Below, piece after piece: positions 33,716 through 42,681 of a DNA stretch of 64,000 bases (positions are counted from its first letter, which is position 1; each line of letters starts with the position of its first letter). The position numbers were made by a program, and so were the translations under genes. A model generated the notes under the pieces. It saw only the letters and a program-made list of their open reading frames with translations, was not told where the DNA came from and did not search any database. The stretch lies in the NCBI GenBank assembly GCA_002381805.1, contig DFXZ01000010.1, forward strand, positions 1 to 64,000, given 5' to 3'. The DNA is from Bdellovibrio sp. UBA4095. Its GTDB lineage: Bacteria; Bdellovibrionota; Bdellovibrionia; Bdellovibrionales; Bdellovibrionaceae.

Positions 33716-35103
33716 CAATTTCCCACCATATTCTCTGGTTTTACTATCTTATCAAACTCTTCGCCAGAAAGGAGTCCAAGATTCATCGCTTCTTCGCGCA
33801 GTGTTGTGCCATTTTTATGGGCAGTTTTGGCAATTTTAGCCGCATTGTCGTAGCCAATACGAGGATTCAGAGCCGTCACAAGCATTAGCGAATGGTCTAA
33901 ATGCTTTTTAATTTGGACTTCATTGGCCTGAATTCCCAACACACAATGGTCTGTGAACGACTCACAGGCATCTGAGATCAATCTAATTGAGTTTAAGACA
34001 TTAAAAACAATCAGCGGTTTAAACACGTTCAACTCGAAGTGCCCTGTGGCTCCCCCAATCGTTGTTGCAACGTGATTCCCCATGACCTGGGCACAGACCA
34101 TAGTCATAGCTTCACTTTGGGTTGGATTCACCTTGCCAGGCATAATGGAACTGCCCGGCTCATTTTCAGGCAATTGCAACTCTCCGATTCCGCAGCGGGG
34201 TCCTGACCCCAACAAACGAATGTCATTCGCAATTTTCATCAAAGAGACGGCCACCGTATTCAAGGCTCCGCTGACTTCGACAAGAGCATCATGCGCAGCC
34301 AAGGCCTCGAACTTATTTTCAGCAGAAGTAAAGGGCAACCCTGTTTCTTTCGCAATGGCCTGAGCAGCTTCTTTCGCAAACTGCGGATGAGTATTGAGTC
34401 CCGTGCCCACCGCCGTCCCACCTAAAGCCAGCTCATGCAAATAAGGAAAAGTATTTTGAATTCTCTGAATGGAGTGTTTAACTTGCGTCGCATACCCGGA
34501 GAATTCTTGCCCTAACGTCAACGGCGTTGCGTCCATCAAATGAGTTCGACCAATTTTTACAATTTTTTTAAATTCATCCTGTTTAGATACTAAAGCTTTA
34601 TGCAGCTTCTCTAGCATTGGCACCAAGCGATGGTGGATTTGTTCCGCCACCGCAATATGCATCGCTGTCGGAAAAGTATCATTGGACGACTGTCCTTTGT
34701 TCACGTCATCGTTAGGGTGAATTTCCTTACTGGGCAGCTGCACTCCCGTCATGTCCATCGCGCGGTTAGCGATCACTTCATTCGCATTCATATTTGTCTG
34801 TGTGCCAGAGCCCGTTTGCCAAACGACCAATGGGAAGTGTTCATCAAGCTTACCCGTGATCACTTCGTCTGACGCTTTAACGATCAGCTCCGCTTTTTTA
34901 GCATCTAACAAGCCCAACTTTTGATTCGTCAAGGCCGCAGATTTTTTGAGGATGCCCAAGGCCCTTATCATTTCGCGAGGAAATCGATCTCCGCCGATTC
35001 GAAAGTTCTGGGTCGAACGCTGAGTTTGCGCGCCCCAAAATTTGTCAGCCGGTACTTGCACCTCACCCATCGTATCTTTTTCAGTTCGAAATCCTGATGC
35101 CAT
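33715..35103 (-). CDS. fumC: Fumarate hydratase class II
   Basis: A 462-residue enzyme of the TCA cycle interconverting fumarate and malate. The superfamily signature GSSIMPGKVNPTQ, NDTFPTAMHIA and IGRTHLMDATPLTLGQEF are all visible. The start MASGFRTEKDTMG has AGGAG upstream. The length fits class II iron-independent fumarases. It lies 14 bases downstream of an SDR gene and overlaps the following hypothetical gene. Confidence 0.96.
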   Translation of the reverse strand: MASGFRTEKDTMGEVQVPADKFWGAQTQRSTQNFRIGGDRFPREMIRALGILKKSAALTNQKLGLLDAKKAELIVKASDEVITGKLDEHFPLVVWQTGSGTQTNMNANEVIANRAMDMTGVQLPSKEIHPNDDVNKGQSSNDTFPTAMHIAVAEQIHHRLVPMLEKLHKALVSKQDEFKKIVKIGRTHLMDATPLTLGQEFSGYATQVKHSIQRIQNTFPYLHELALGGTAVGTGLNTHPQFAKEAAQAIAKETGLPFTSAENKFEALAAHDALVEVSGALNTVAVSLMKIANDIRLLGSGPRCGIGELQLPENEPGSSIMPGKVNPTQSEAMTMVCAQVMGNHVATTIGGATGHFELNVFKPLIVFNVLNSIRLISDACESFTDHCVLGIQANEVQIKKHLDHSLMLVTALNPRIGYDNAAKIAKTAHKNGTTLREEAMNLGLLSGEEFDKIVKPENMVGN

Positions 35104-35117
35104 GTCGAAACTCCTGT

Positions 35118-35879
35118 TTAAAGCGTTCTGCTGACTTGACCCACATGGGCCTGATCGGTTGGGTAAATAACCAGCTCTTGAATATTCACATGGGCAGGAC
35201 GATTCACACACCATGCGATTGTTTCCGCGATATCTTGTGCCGATAGCGGAGTCATTCCCTCATAAACTTTGTCTGCCTTGACTTGATCCTTCAGTCGAAC
35301 AAAAGAAAACTCCGTGTTGACCATGCCAGGTTCGATGTTTGTCACGCGAATTTTTGTTCCCAACAAATCCATGCGCATTCCTTCACTGAGAGCGCGTACT
35401 GCGAACTTAGTCGCGCAATAAACCGCTCCGCCTGGATAGGTCCACCGACCAGCAACTGAACCTAAGTTAACGATATGGCCCGAGTTCTTTCGCACCATAT
35501 GCTCAATCACTCCCCGAGTAACGAAAAGCAATCCTTTGACGTTGGTATCGATCATGGTCTCCCAATCATCCAACGAAGCGTCTTGAACTTTTTCCGTGCC
35601 ACAAGCCAGGCCCGCATTATTGACCAGGACATCAATGTGAGCCAGCTCTCCATAATGGGCCTTCATGAACTCACTGACTTCGAAACGATCTGATATGTCG
35701 AAAGCCGCAGACTTGATCTGAACCTGAGGAAATTTATTGCGTAGGAGACTGGATAATTCCTCTAAACGATCCGCTCTTCTGCCAGTAATGAAGATCGAAA
35801 AACCTTGAGCTGCCAATGCCTCGGTCGTCGCCCAGCCAATGCCACTTGTTGCTCCTGTCACTAATGCCCATTTCGCCAT
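35118..35879 (-). CDS. Short-chain dehydrogenase/reductase
   Basis: A 253-residue classical SDR. TGATSGIGWA (about 7-16) binds the nucleotide, NNAG follows at about 90, the catalytic Ser lies in NLGSVAGRW, and YCATK gives Tyr and Lys. The C-terminal half resembles the YdfG/serine-dehydrogenase subgroup (VRVTNIEPGMVNTEFSFVR-type sequence), which prefers NADP. GGAGGTC precedes the ATG. It is the first gene of the fumC operon. The substrate may be a hydroxy-acid such as 3-hydroxypropionate or serine. Confidence 0.9.
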   Translation of the reverse strand: MAKWALVTGATSGIGWATTEALAAQGFSIFITGRRADRLEELSSLLRNKFPQVQIKSAAFDISDRFEVSEFMKAHYGELAHIDVLVNNAGLACGTEKVQDASLDDWETMIDTNVKGLLFVTRGVIEHMVRKNSGHIVNLGSVAGRWTYPGGAVYCATKFAVRALSEGMRMDLLGTKIRVTNIEPGMVNTEFSFVRLKDQVKADKVYEGMTPLSAQDIAETIAWCVNRPAHVNIQELVIYPTDQAHVGQVSRTL

Positions 35880-36041
35880 TTACAGACCTCCGCGCGTACC
35901 ACCATTTCATCACCTCTTTGGAAGGGTGTCCTGGATCTTTTTTCAGTCTACGGCGCATCATCCCTGTTTGCCCATGAAAGCTTTCCCTTGAGCTCAAGTT
36001 TCGCATTGCATCTGAACAAAGGACAAAGTAACTTGCTGCCC

Positions 36042-36428
36042 ATGAAATGCCCTTGTGGAACAGACAAAAATTACAATGAATGTTGCGGAATCTATCACTC
36101 TGGAAAAGCCCAAGCCCCCTCGGCCGAGGCCTTGATGCGCTCCCGGTACAGTGCCTTTGCGAAAAATCAAATGCAGTACCTTCGAGACACCACGGATCCG
36201 CAGTCATTGGACAAAATCGACGAGGACGCCAATCAAGAATGGGCCGATCGCGCGGAATTCAAACAGCTAGAAATTATCAAGGCAGAAGAAAACGGCACCA
36301 AAGGTACAGTGGAGTTTAAAGCTCACTATGCCGTTGATGGTGAGGACTTTGTCCATCACGAGGTCAGCACTTTCCGCAAACAAGCTGGCGAGTGGTTTTT
36401 TAAATCTGGCAAAATCAAAAAGTCCTAA
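36042..36428 (+). CDS. YchJ-family (UPF0225) SEC-C motif protein
   Basis: A 128-residue protein starting MKCPCGTDKNYNECCG, which is a SEC-C zinc motif (C-x-C...C-C) at the N-terminus. The rest matches the YchJ NTF2-like domain (LMRSRYSAFAKNQMQYLRDTT, then HHEVSTFRKQAGEWFF). The function is unknown; a preprotein or metal-related role is guessed for the family. It is followed 11 bases later by the EVE gene. Confidence 0.88.
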   Translation: MKCPCGTDKNYNECCGIYHSGKAQAPSAEALMRSRYSAFAKNQMQYLRDTTDPQSLDKIDEDANQEWADRAEFKQLEIIKAEENGTKGTVEFKAHYAVDGEDFVHHEVSTFRKQAGEWFFKSGKIKKS

Positions 36429-36439
36429 AGAGGTCCGCT

Positions 36440-36898
36440 ATGAAATATTGGCTGATGAAATCAGAACCTGATGTTTATTCCATCGATCAACTTCGCAAAG
36501 ACAAAACCACTTGGTGGGAAGGTGTCCGTAATTATCAGGCACGTAATTTCATGATGAAAGACATGCAGGTCGGTGATGCTGTTTTATTTTACCATTCCAA
36601 CGCCGAACCACCTGGAGTTGCTGGCCTGGCGCGAGTCTCAAAAATCGCAGAACCCGATAAAGCTCAGTTCGACAAAAAATCTGAATATTATGATCCTAAA
36701 GCGACCAAAGAAAAACCTATCTGGTACTGCGTGCAAGTTGAGTATGTCGCGCACTTTAGCGAGACTGTCAGCTTAGGTGAGCTTCGTGAAAACCCAAAGC
36801 TGGCAGACATGCTGGTTCTGCAAAAAGGTTCTCGGCTTTCCGTGCAACCCGTCGAAAAAAAGCATTATGATACAGTAAAAAAGATGGGTAACCTTTAA
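36440..36898 (+). CDS. EVE domain protein
   Basis: A 152-residue PUA-like protein, full EVE length. The opening MKYWLMKSEPDVYSID, WWEGVRNYQARNFM and VLFYHSN are family hallmarks of the pocket that reads modified bases in nucleic acids. A GAGG site precedes the ATG. It ends two bases before the dihydrouridine synthase gene, so the two are co-transcribed, which fits a role in modified RNA. Confidence 0.92.
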   Translation: MKYWLMKSEPDVYSIDQLRKDKTTWWEGVRNYQARNFMMKDMQVGDAVLFYHSNAEPPGVAGLARVSKIAEPDKAQFDKKSEYYDPKATKEKPIWYCVQVEYVAHFSETVSLGELRENPKLADMLVLQKGSRLSVQPVEKKHYDTVKKMGNL

Positions 36899-36900
36899 GC

Positions 36901-37854
36901 ATGAAACTCTTTTTGGCTCCGATGGAGGGTGTCGTCGACTGGGTGATGCGCGACACGCTTACCACATTAGGTGGCATTGATCATTGTGTGACAGAGTTTC
37001 TGCGCATAACGGACAAGCTTTATCCTGATTCAGTTTTTTATAAAAACTGTCCAGAGCTTAAAACAGGTTCGCGCACCAGAGCGGGCACTCCCGTTTTTGT
37101 TCAATTGCTTGGCGGCCAGGCAGAGCCTTTAGCCGAAAATGCTGTTCGCGCTGTTGAACTTGGAGCTTTAGGTGTTGACCTTAACTTTGGCTGTCCCGCT
37201 AAAACGGTCAATCGCCATGATGGTGGAGCCAGCATCTTAAAATCCTGTGATCGTGTTTTCACCATCGTTGATACAGTCAGAAAAGCCGTTCCTCGGAAAG
37301 TGCCTGTCACGGCGAAAATTCGTTTGGGGTTCGATGATCCTACGAAGTGTATTGAAATCGCCCAGGCTGTTGAAGAAGCCCAAGCAAATTGGCTAACAGT
37401 TCACTGCCGCACTAAAACTGACGGCTACAAACCACCAGCCTATTGGGAATGGATTCCTAAGATTCAGGAAAAAACCAAGATACCCCTCGTCGCCAACGGC
37501 GAAATCTGGAATGTTCATGACTTTCACCGCTGCATTGAAGTCACAGGCTGCGACTCTTACATGATCGGCCGAGGCGTGATGAGCAATCCGTTCATCTTCA
37601 AACAGATCAAACAGAGTCTCGACCAAAAAGAGGTCGAGCTGGTCAGCTGGGAAAGAACCAAGCCATTGTTGCCCCAGTTTTTTGAAGCGAGCACAGTTTT
37701 TATCAATGATGATTTTGCAGTGTCACGCACGAAACAGTGGCTTAAAGCTCTCTCACTGAAAAATGAAGAAGCAAAACAACTTTTTGAAGAAATCAAAGTC
37801 ATCACCAAAGCTCCCGAGTTCCGCAGCAATCTCGAAAAGCATTGTAGTGTTTAG
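36901..37854 (+). CDS. tRNA-dihydrouridine synthase, DusC-like
   Basis: A 317-residue FMN enzyme reducing uridine to dihydrouridine in the tRNA D-loop. The TIM-barrel motifs LAPMEGVVDW, LNFGCPAKTVNRHDGGASIL (with catalytic Cys), CRTKTDGYKPPAYWEW and MIGRGVMSNPFIF are present. The KTVNRHDGGA wording fits the DusC (U16) group. It follows EVE directly. A second, different Dus lies at 41028. Confidence 0.92.
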   Translation: MKLFLAPMEGVVDWVMRDTLTTLGGIDHCVTEFLRITDKLYPDSVFYKNCPELKTGSRTRAGTPVFVQLLGGQAEPLAENAVRAVELGALGVDLNFGCPAKTVNRHDGGASILKSCDRVFTIVDTVRKAVPRKVPVTAKIRLGFDDPTKCIEIAQAVEEAQANWLTVHCRTKTDGYKPPAYWEWIPKIQEKTKIPLVANGEIWNVHDFHRCIEVTGCDSYMIGRGVMSNPFIFKQIKQSLDQKEVELVSWERTKPLLPQFFEASTVFINDDFAVSRTKQWLKALSLKNEEAKQLFEEIKVITKAPEFRSNLEKHCSV

Positions 37855-37943
37855 AGTCCTTACTGCCACCGTGGCAGTGAAAGCAGTATGGCGAATTTAG
37901 CGTGCGGAACGCAACCAAAACGCCCGGCCTCCTGGAACGATTT

Positions 37944-38597
37944 CTAGATTCTTTTAAACAGCCAATACGGACTTTGCGCTTTGATAAGCTTAAGCTCGAA
38001 CTTGCGAGCGATCCAGTTCATGGTTTTTTCTGAATAAAACGCTACATGGGCTTCGTCGCGGCGATAGTACCAATCTGCGAAGACGCCCCCACCCTTGTGC
38101 CCAGAGGTCATCACCGCCAGCAGTCCGCCTTTTTTGGTCAAACGTACCATGCGCTCGATATCCTCGCGAGGATTATACAGGTGCTCCCACACTTCTGTGC
38201 TCGTCACGATATTGTAGGGTCTTTTAAGAGCGTCTTGGTCCGGATGATAGTAGAGGTCATAGTTTGTGACATTAAAGTTTTTTTCTTGGAACATTTTTCC
38301 CAGAGCCGCGCTGGGGCCACTTCCGAAATCGAGAAGTCTTAACTCCGCCAAATTCATCTTTTCTGCCTGAACAAATGCTTCGACCTCATTCAAGAGCGGA
38401 CGCAAAAAAGCCCGATGTCCTGCTTGATCTTCGTTTTCGTGCTGATCATATCTGGCTTTTTCAAACTGTGGTGCCAATCTTTCTGTCGGCTCCATAAAAA
38501 TAAGATCACATTCAGCACAATGGAAATAGTTATGCTCCGGCTTTTTAGTCACCTTGAGCGAGGCGGCATTCGGTGTGTGGCAAAGTTGACAATTCAT
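37944..38597 (-). CDS. Class I SAM-dependent methyltransferase with zinc knuckle
   Basis: A 217-residue protein. CQLC and CAEC (residues 3-6 and about 27-30) form an N-terminal zinc ribbon. LLDFGSGPSAALGKMF (about 84-99) is the SAM-binding motif I, followed by TSTEVWEHLYNP (motif II region) and GGLLAVMTSG (motif III). Such zinc-ribbon methyltransferases modify metabolites, sugars or nucleic acids; the substrate is unknown. It is convergent with the DusC gene. Confidence 0.85.
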   Translation of the reverse strand: MNCQLCHTPNAASLKVTKKPEHNYFHCAECDLIFMEPTERLAPQFEKARYDQHENEDQAGHRAFLRPLLNEVEAFVQAEKMNLAELRLLDFGSGPSAALGKMFQEKNFNVTNYDLYYHPDQDALKRPYNIVTSTEVWEHLYNPREDIERMVRLTKKGGLLAVMTSGHKGGGVFADWYYRRDEAHVAFYSEKTMNWIARKFELKLIKAQSPYWLFKRI

Positions 38598-38742
38598 ACA
38601 AAGACCTTCGTCTTTGATCGAAAAGATGTCAATAGGAAGAGACCTCCGCCAAAATGCGCAGGCCTAAAAATGCACAAAGGGATCCTTGCTCTCGCCGGAC
38701 CCCTTATGTGGCACTCAGCGTCCGATAGTGATCGGAGGTCGA

Positions 38743-38853
38743 ATGCGTAAAACCCAGTATTTACGTTATCGACGGATTCTAAGATTAACTAAAGCAGTGA
38801 TAATAATTTTGTTATTAGTCCTGAACGTTATCGTGAAACTGAAAGCTATCTGA
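38743..38853 (+). CDS. Small membrane protein (36 aa)
   Basis: ATG behind GGAGG at the ideal distance. Residues 1-18 are Arg/Lys-rich and residues 19-31 are a short hydrophobic helix (VIIILLLVLNVIV), followed by a basic end. The pattern of a positive head and one membrane helix is typical of real small membrane proteins. It lies in an otherwise empty stretch of about 425 bases. Confidence 0.45.
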   Translation: MRKTQYLRYRRILRLTKAVIIILLLVLNVIVKLKAI

Positions 38854-38880
38854 TCTAAGAAGTCGTCTTCTAAGATTTAC

Positions 38881-38950
38881 GGACCAAGGATGGGACGTTA
38901 AATCCCGGGTCCTGTTTGCCAAGGAGAAAGTCCGGCGAGAGCACTTTGGC
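38881..38950 (+). other. Candidate structured RNA upstream of the M16 peptidase gene
   Basis: Two hairpins follow each other: GGACC (38881-38885) with GGTCC (38908-38912) enclosing GGGA/TCCC, and GCC...AAAGT (38918-38931) with ACTTT-GGC (38943-38950). They sit 73 bases before the peptidase ATG. No known riboswitch class is matched. Confidence 0.3.
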
Positions 38951-39022
38951 TCCCTTTCCATAATTAACAAAAAAAAGTTTACCTACCTCTAATCTTTCTA
39001 CTTTCTCTGCCGAAAAAGAAAC

Positions 39023-41017
39023 ATGAATAAATTAATCATCATTTTGTTTGTATCTTCTTTCGCCACATTCTCGTTCGCAGCAGAGTTTGGCGAAGACCCT
39101 TACAAGGCAATCGAACACTTTACTCTAGAGAATGGAATGAAAGTATTCCTTGCGCCAAGTGAAGAGGCGACTACGACCGCTATTCACTTAGAGGTCGCCG
39201 TTGGCTGGGAAGCCGAAAGCAAAGGCGAATACGGCATCTCGCACCTGCTCGAACATGTTCTTTTTAGGGATAAACAGCTAAAAGATGAAATGACCTATTT
39301 ACAGCTAATTCGCGAAGCTGGAGGTCAAGCTAACGGTTCAACCAATCGAAGAGCTACAAGTTATTTTGGCTCCATTCCCGCAAAAAAAGGTCTCTGGCTT
39401 CTTCAACATTTCGGTAAGATGATACTTGAACCAAGTATCACTCCAGAATACGTTCAAAAGGAAAAGGGCACTGTTGAACTGGAAATAGGTCGGCCGGGGC
39501 CAATTTCCGAAACACTAGGTTTCAATCCAAAGGATTATATCTATCCTGCCTATCTCAACGGTCCCAGTTTTTGGGAAAGCGAATTCGGTGTCACCTTTGA
39601 AGCAAATTACACGACAACCGAAGAACAACTTTCAAATCGTAACATCGAAGTGGCACAACTTGTCCGATATTATGCAGACTGGTACCACCCTGAGAATATG
39701 AAGCTCTTCATTGCAGGGAAGTTTAACAAACAGGAAATCTTAGCTGAGATCAATAAAAGATGGGCGACTCTTCCAAAGGTCGAAGGTAAAAAACTCGCAG
39801 CCGAACAGCCCCCTACCCCTGCGGAACGACCGTATGTGCGCCGAATTCTCTGGCAAGAAACTCCCTATGTATACCTGGGCACAAAAGCTTGGGATCTGGA
39901 ATACAAAGACACTACGATAGCTGCAGTTTATCTGGAATACCTTTCCCATCGTTTGATGAAAGAAATTCGCAATCTCAAAGGACAAACGTACTCCGCGAGT
40001 GAATGGACTTCTTTCTCTCGAGGTTTTGGTTATGCTGGCATTCAGTTTCAAACCCCGCGTGAGCATCTAAAAGAAAATATTGCGATTGCCAAAGAATACA
40101 TTCAGCAAGAAGCCCGCGAAGGCATGATTACCGAAGCAAATATGAAAGAAGCCATCAAAATGTACTTATCAGCATACCAGCTGATGGGTCGTGACGCAGA
40201 AAAAATGATGGGTCTTGCGAAAGAGTACGCCAACGTCTCGGACGAATATGGCTCATTTCACTCACCTTTTGCGACTTTAGAAAAAATGACTTTAGCAGAT
40301 TATGTTAAAAGTCTTCAGGCAACATTCAACGAAAAACATCAATATGAAACGATCTACACACCGCCACTGCTTTTTGTGTATGACATTTACGTGTTGTACT
40401 TCCTTGTCGCTCTGGTCTCTTTCTTTGGTTTAAGAAAATATTTTACAAATGCCTTCGCTCATGATCGTTTGCGATGGGTTCGAAAAATAAAATATCCCCC
40501 CGTCAAATTACTAGAGGCTGCGGGACTAGTGATCGCTTACTTTGGAATAGTTCACTTTCAGATGGTCCTTGGACGAGTGTTTACGAGCTCACAGTTTATT
40601 CAGTCCCACCTTTTGCTTTCGAATTACCTTTATGGAACTGTATGGATGTTCACTTCGCTTTTGGTGGCTCAGGGAGTCTACGCTCTCATGCCTCGTAAGC
40701 TTATGGTCGTGGACGATAACCTCATGATTAAAAGCGTTACCTACTATTCAAAATTGATTCCTCTTAAGGATATTAAAAAAGTGGAAGCTATTCGTGGCAT
40801 TACCAGACCGTTTGCATTTAAGCTCTGGTTCAAAGAGGTTAATCTTAGATACTTCTATGTGAATCCAAGATTTTGGCAGAAAGGCTTGCTGATCCAACTG
40901 CACAATGGGAAATCCTATTACTTCAGCGTTAATGAGCCTGAAACGGTATGTAAAGAACTATCTGGCTTTCTTTCTGCACAAACGAAAGATTCAGAACAGA
41001 CGTCGCAAGTTGCTTAA
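39023..41017 (+). CDS. M16-family metallopeptidase with C-terminal membrane and PH-like region
   Basis: A 664-residue protein. Residues 1-19 are a signal peptide (FATFSFAA). HLLEH at 74-78 is the inverted zinc motif of M16 peptidases, with the third ligand Glu in KGTVELEIG about 70 residues later. A second M16 lobe runs to about 440. Unlike ordinary M16 enzymes it continues with three or four membrane helices (about 450-475, 492-515, 530-560) and a final beta-rich domain like bacterial PH domains (LMIKSVTYYSKLIPLKDIKK). It is a membrane-tethered peptidase, perhaps for envelope proteins. Confidence 0.8.
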   Translation: MNKLIIILFVSSFATFSFAAEFGEDPYKAIEHFTLENGMKVFLAPSEEATTTAIHLEVAVGWEAESKGEYGISHLLEHVLFRDKQLKDEMTYLQLIREAGGQANGSTNRRATSYFGSIPAKKGLWLLQHFGKMILEPSITPEYVQKEKGTVELEIGRPGPISETLGFNPKDYIYPAYLNGPSFWESEFGVTFEANYTTTEEQLSNRNIEVAQLVRYYADWYHPENMKLFIAGKFNKQEILAEINKRWATLPKVEGKKLAAEQPPTPAERPYVRRILWQETPYVYLGTKAWDLEYKDTTIAAVYLEYLSHRLMKEIRNLKGQTYSASEWTSFSRGFGYAGIQFQTPREHLKENIAIAKEYIQQEAREGMITEANMKEAIKMYLSAYQLMGRDAEKMMGLAKEYANVSDEYGSFHSPFATLEKMTLADYVKSLQATFNEKHQYETIYTPPLLFVYDIYVLYFLVALVSFFGLRKYFTNAFAHDRLRWVRKIKYPPVKLLEAAGLVIAYFGIVHFQMVLGRVFTSSQFIQSHLLLSNYLYGTVWMFTSLLVAQGVYALMPRKLMVVDDNLMIKSVTYYSKLIPLKDIKKVEAIRGITRPFAFKLWFKEVNLRYFYVNPRFWQKGLLIQLHNGKSYYFSVNEPETVCKELSGFLSAQTKDSEQTSQVA

Positions 41018-41027
41018 CTCGCGAGTC

Positions 41028-42122
41028 CTACTGTCGCAATTCGGTGCGCGGACTCATTTCGATAGAGGCTTCGAAAAACTTTTGAACGCCGGCCTTCATT
41101 TCTTCGGTGGTGCGAGCTTTGGCGCAGACGCCAGTCAATGCATTACCAAAGCTCAGCCATACCGAAGTGGTCCGAACATAAAAGCGCACCTTTCTCATCG
41201 CAAGGTCTTCGCCAAAATATTGACGACAAAGTTCGATAAATCGAAGCAAGCAACGACCATACTCGGCGCCTTCTTCTTCAGAAGTTCGTGGAGCTTTTAA
41301 GCCGGTCTTCCTAACTGGTGAAGCAAAACCCAGATCTTCACCTAATTGCCAAAGCATCCAAGGTCGCGCCGCCAGTCCCCGTCCTGCCATTGCCATGTCA
41401 CAGCCCGTTTCCGATAGCATCAGCAAGGCATCTTCGGAAGTTTGCACATCGCCATTGCCAATCACTGGAAAATCCACCGAACGGTGAAGTTGTTTGATCT
41501 GCTCCCAATCTGCAGAGCCACGACGTTTTTGCGCGGCTGTTCGCGGATGCAAACAAACCCAGGAGGCTCCGGCATTGCGCAGACCCGTTACAAAACTGAG
41601 CAGCTCGTTAAATTCTTTTGTACTACCAACTGCGCGCAGCTTTACACTGACCGGGATGGTTGAATGGCGTGCAGTCATTCTGACCACCTCGGCAGCATAG
41701 GCAGGATCGCCCATCAAGGCCACGCCATAGTTATGCTTTAAGGCTTTTTGTACAGGGCAGCCCATATTAATATCAATAGCTTCAGCACCCCACTCGGTTA
41801 GCCGCTGAACACTTTCTAAAATGGGAGTCTCTTCGTTTCCCAGAATCTGCGGCACCAGTCCTGTTTCAAGTGGATGGCGCAAAGTCTCGGGAGTTTTTTC
41901 CAAATTTTCAGAAGGAATGCGTCTTGAGTTCAGCATTTCGGTCGGCCAAATTGTGAACGCGTCTGCCGGCAGATATTCGCGCATCAATTCGCGTAAAGCG
42001 ACGTGAGTCAAACCCACCATAGGCGCAAGACAAAGCGGAAAATTCACTTTCCCATTCAGAATGGGTCTATGCAAACCCAGTTTTTTTGAAGTGGAAGAAG
42101 AGCCCGCCAAGTCCAATGCCAT
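41028..42122 (-). CDS. tRNA-dihydrouridine synthase, DusB-like
   Basis: A 364-residue FMN-dependent enzyme. LAPMVGLTHVALREL, INMGCPVQKALKHNYG with the catalytic Cys, HPRTAAQKRRGSADWE, VIGNGDV and MAGRGLAARPWML are visible. The motif set is closer to DusB than to DusC, but it carries an extra N-terminal stretch of about 25 residues. It is the third gene of an operon with acs and a DUF6580-like membrane protein, and is convergent with the M16 gene. Confidence 0.88.
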   Translation of the reverse strand: MALDLAGSSSTSKKLGLHRPILNGKVNFPLCLAPMVGLTHVALRELMREYLPADAFTIWPTEMLNSRRIPSENLEKTPETLRHPLETGLVPQILGNEETPILESVQRLTEWGAEAIDINMGCPVQKALKHNYGVALMGDPAYAAEVVRMTARHSTIPVSVKLRAVGSTKEFNELLSFVTGLRNAGASWVCLHPRTAAQKRRGSADWEQIKQLHRSVDFPVIGNGDVQTSEDALLMLSETGCDMAMAGRGLAARPWMLWQLGEDLGFASPVRKTGLKAPRTSEEEGAEYGRCLLRFIELCRQYFGEDLAMRKVRFYVRTTSVWLSFGNALTGVCAKARTTEEMKAGVQKFFEASIEMSPRTELRQ

Positions 42123-42152
42123 TTCTTCAGGCCCTTTTCAGATTTATAGAAA

Positions 42153-42668
42153 CTACTTAAGTGGAGATACCGCGAGTTGCGGTAACATTCTTTTAGCCAG
42201 TTCGAAGCCGCCAAACATAACAGCTGTAAACATCAGGTCACCAGCGAGTTGATTTTGGAAGAAAGGAATTGCAGCGACAAAACAAGTGACCAGTCCTTGC
42301 CAAGTTGGCGCATAGAAACCTTCCATCAACCAAACACCAAAATTGGAAATCAAAAAGAACAAGCTGCTAGAAACCAAAGAAAAAGTTCCCAGTTTGAAGA
42401 CACTTTTTTGGTCCTTTAATCCCCAACCTAAAACCACGATCAATGAAAACGCCAAGTAAACAAAGATCATCGTGCTATGGAAACCCAAAGCAAGATCACT
42501 CAGCAGAAGGGCCGCTATGGGTACAATCAAAGATTGTTTTTTCGATAAATAAGCTCCACCGAAAAGAGCCATCGCCGACACCGCCGTAAAGTTCACAGGG
42601 TGAGGAATCAAACGACTAAAAGCAGCTACTAAAATCAATCCCACAAGGGTCATCATGCGTGTTGTCAT
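42153..42668 (-). CDS. DUF6580-like membrane protein
   Basis: A 171-residue protein with about five membrane helices. FSRLIPHPVNFTAVSAMALFGGAYL is the hallmark of the small family of putative transport proteins annotated DUF6580, related to ECF substrate-binding (S) components; the substrate is unknown. It lies 13 bases after acs and 30 before the Dus gene. Confidence 0.75.
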   Translation of the reverse strand: MTTRMMTLVGLILVAAFSRLIPHPVNFTAVSAMALFGGAYLSKKQSLIVPIAALLLSDLALGFHSTMIFVYLAFSLIVVLGWGLKDQKSVFKLGTFSLVSSSLFFLISNFGVWLMEGFYAPTWQGLVTCFVAAIPFFQNQLAGDLMFTAVMFGGFELAKRMLPQLAVSPLK

Positions 42669-42681
42669 GCGGCTTTAACTA

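Noticed and set aside
38881..38950. Known riboswitch (guanidine or c-di-GMP class)
   Set aside because: Only short fragments resemble those classes; the conserved core of neither is present.
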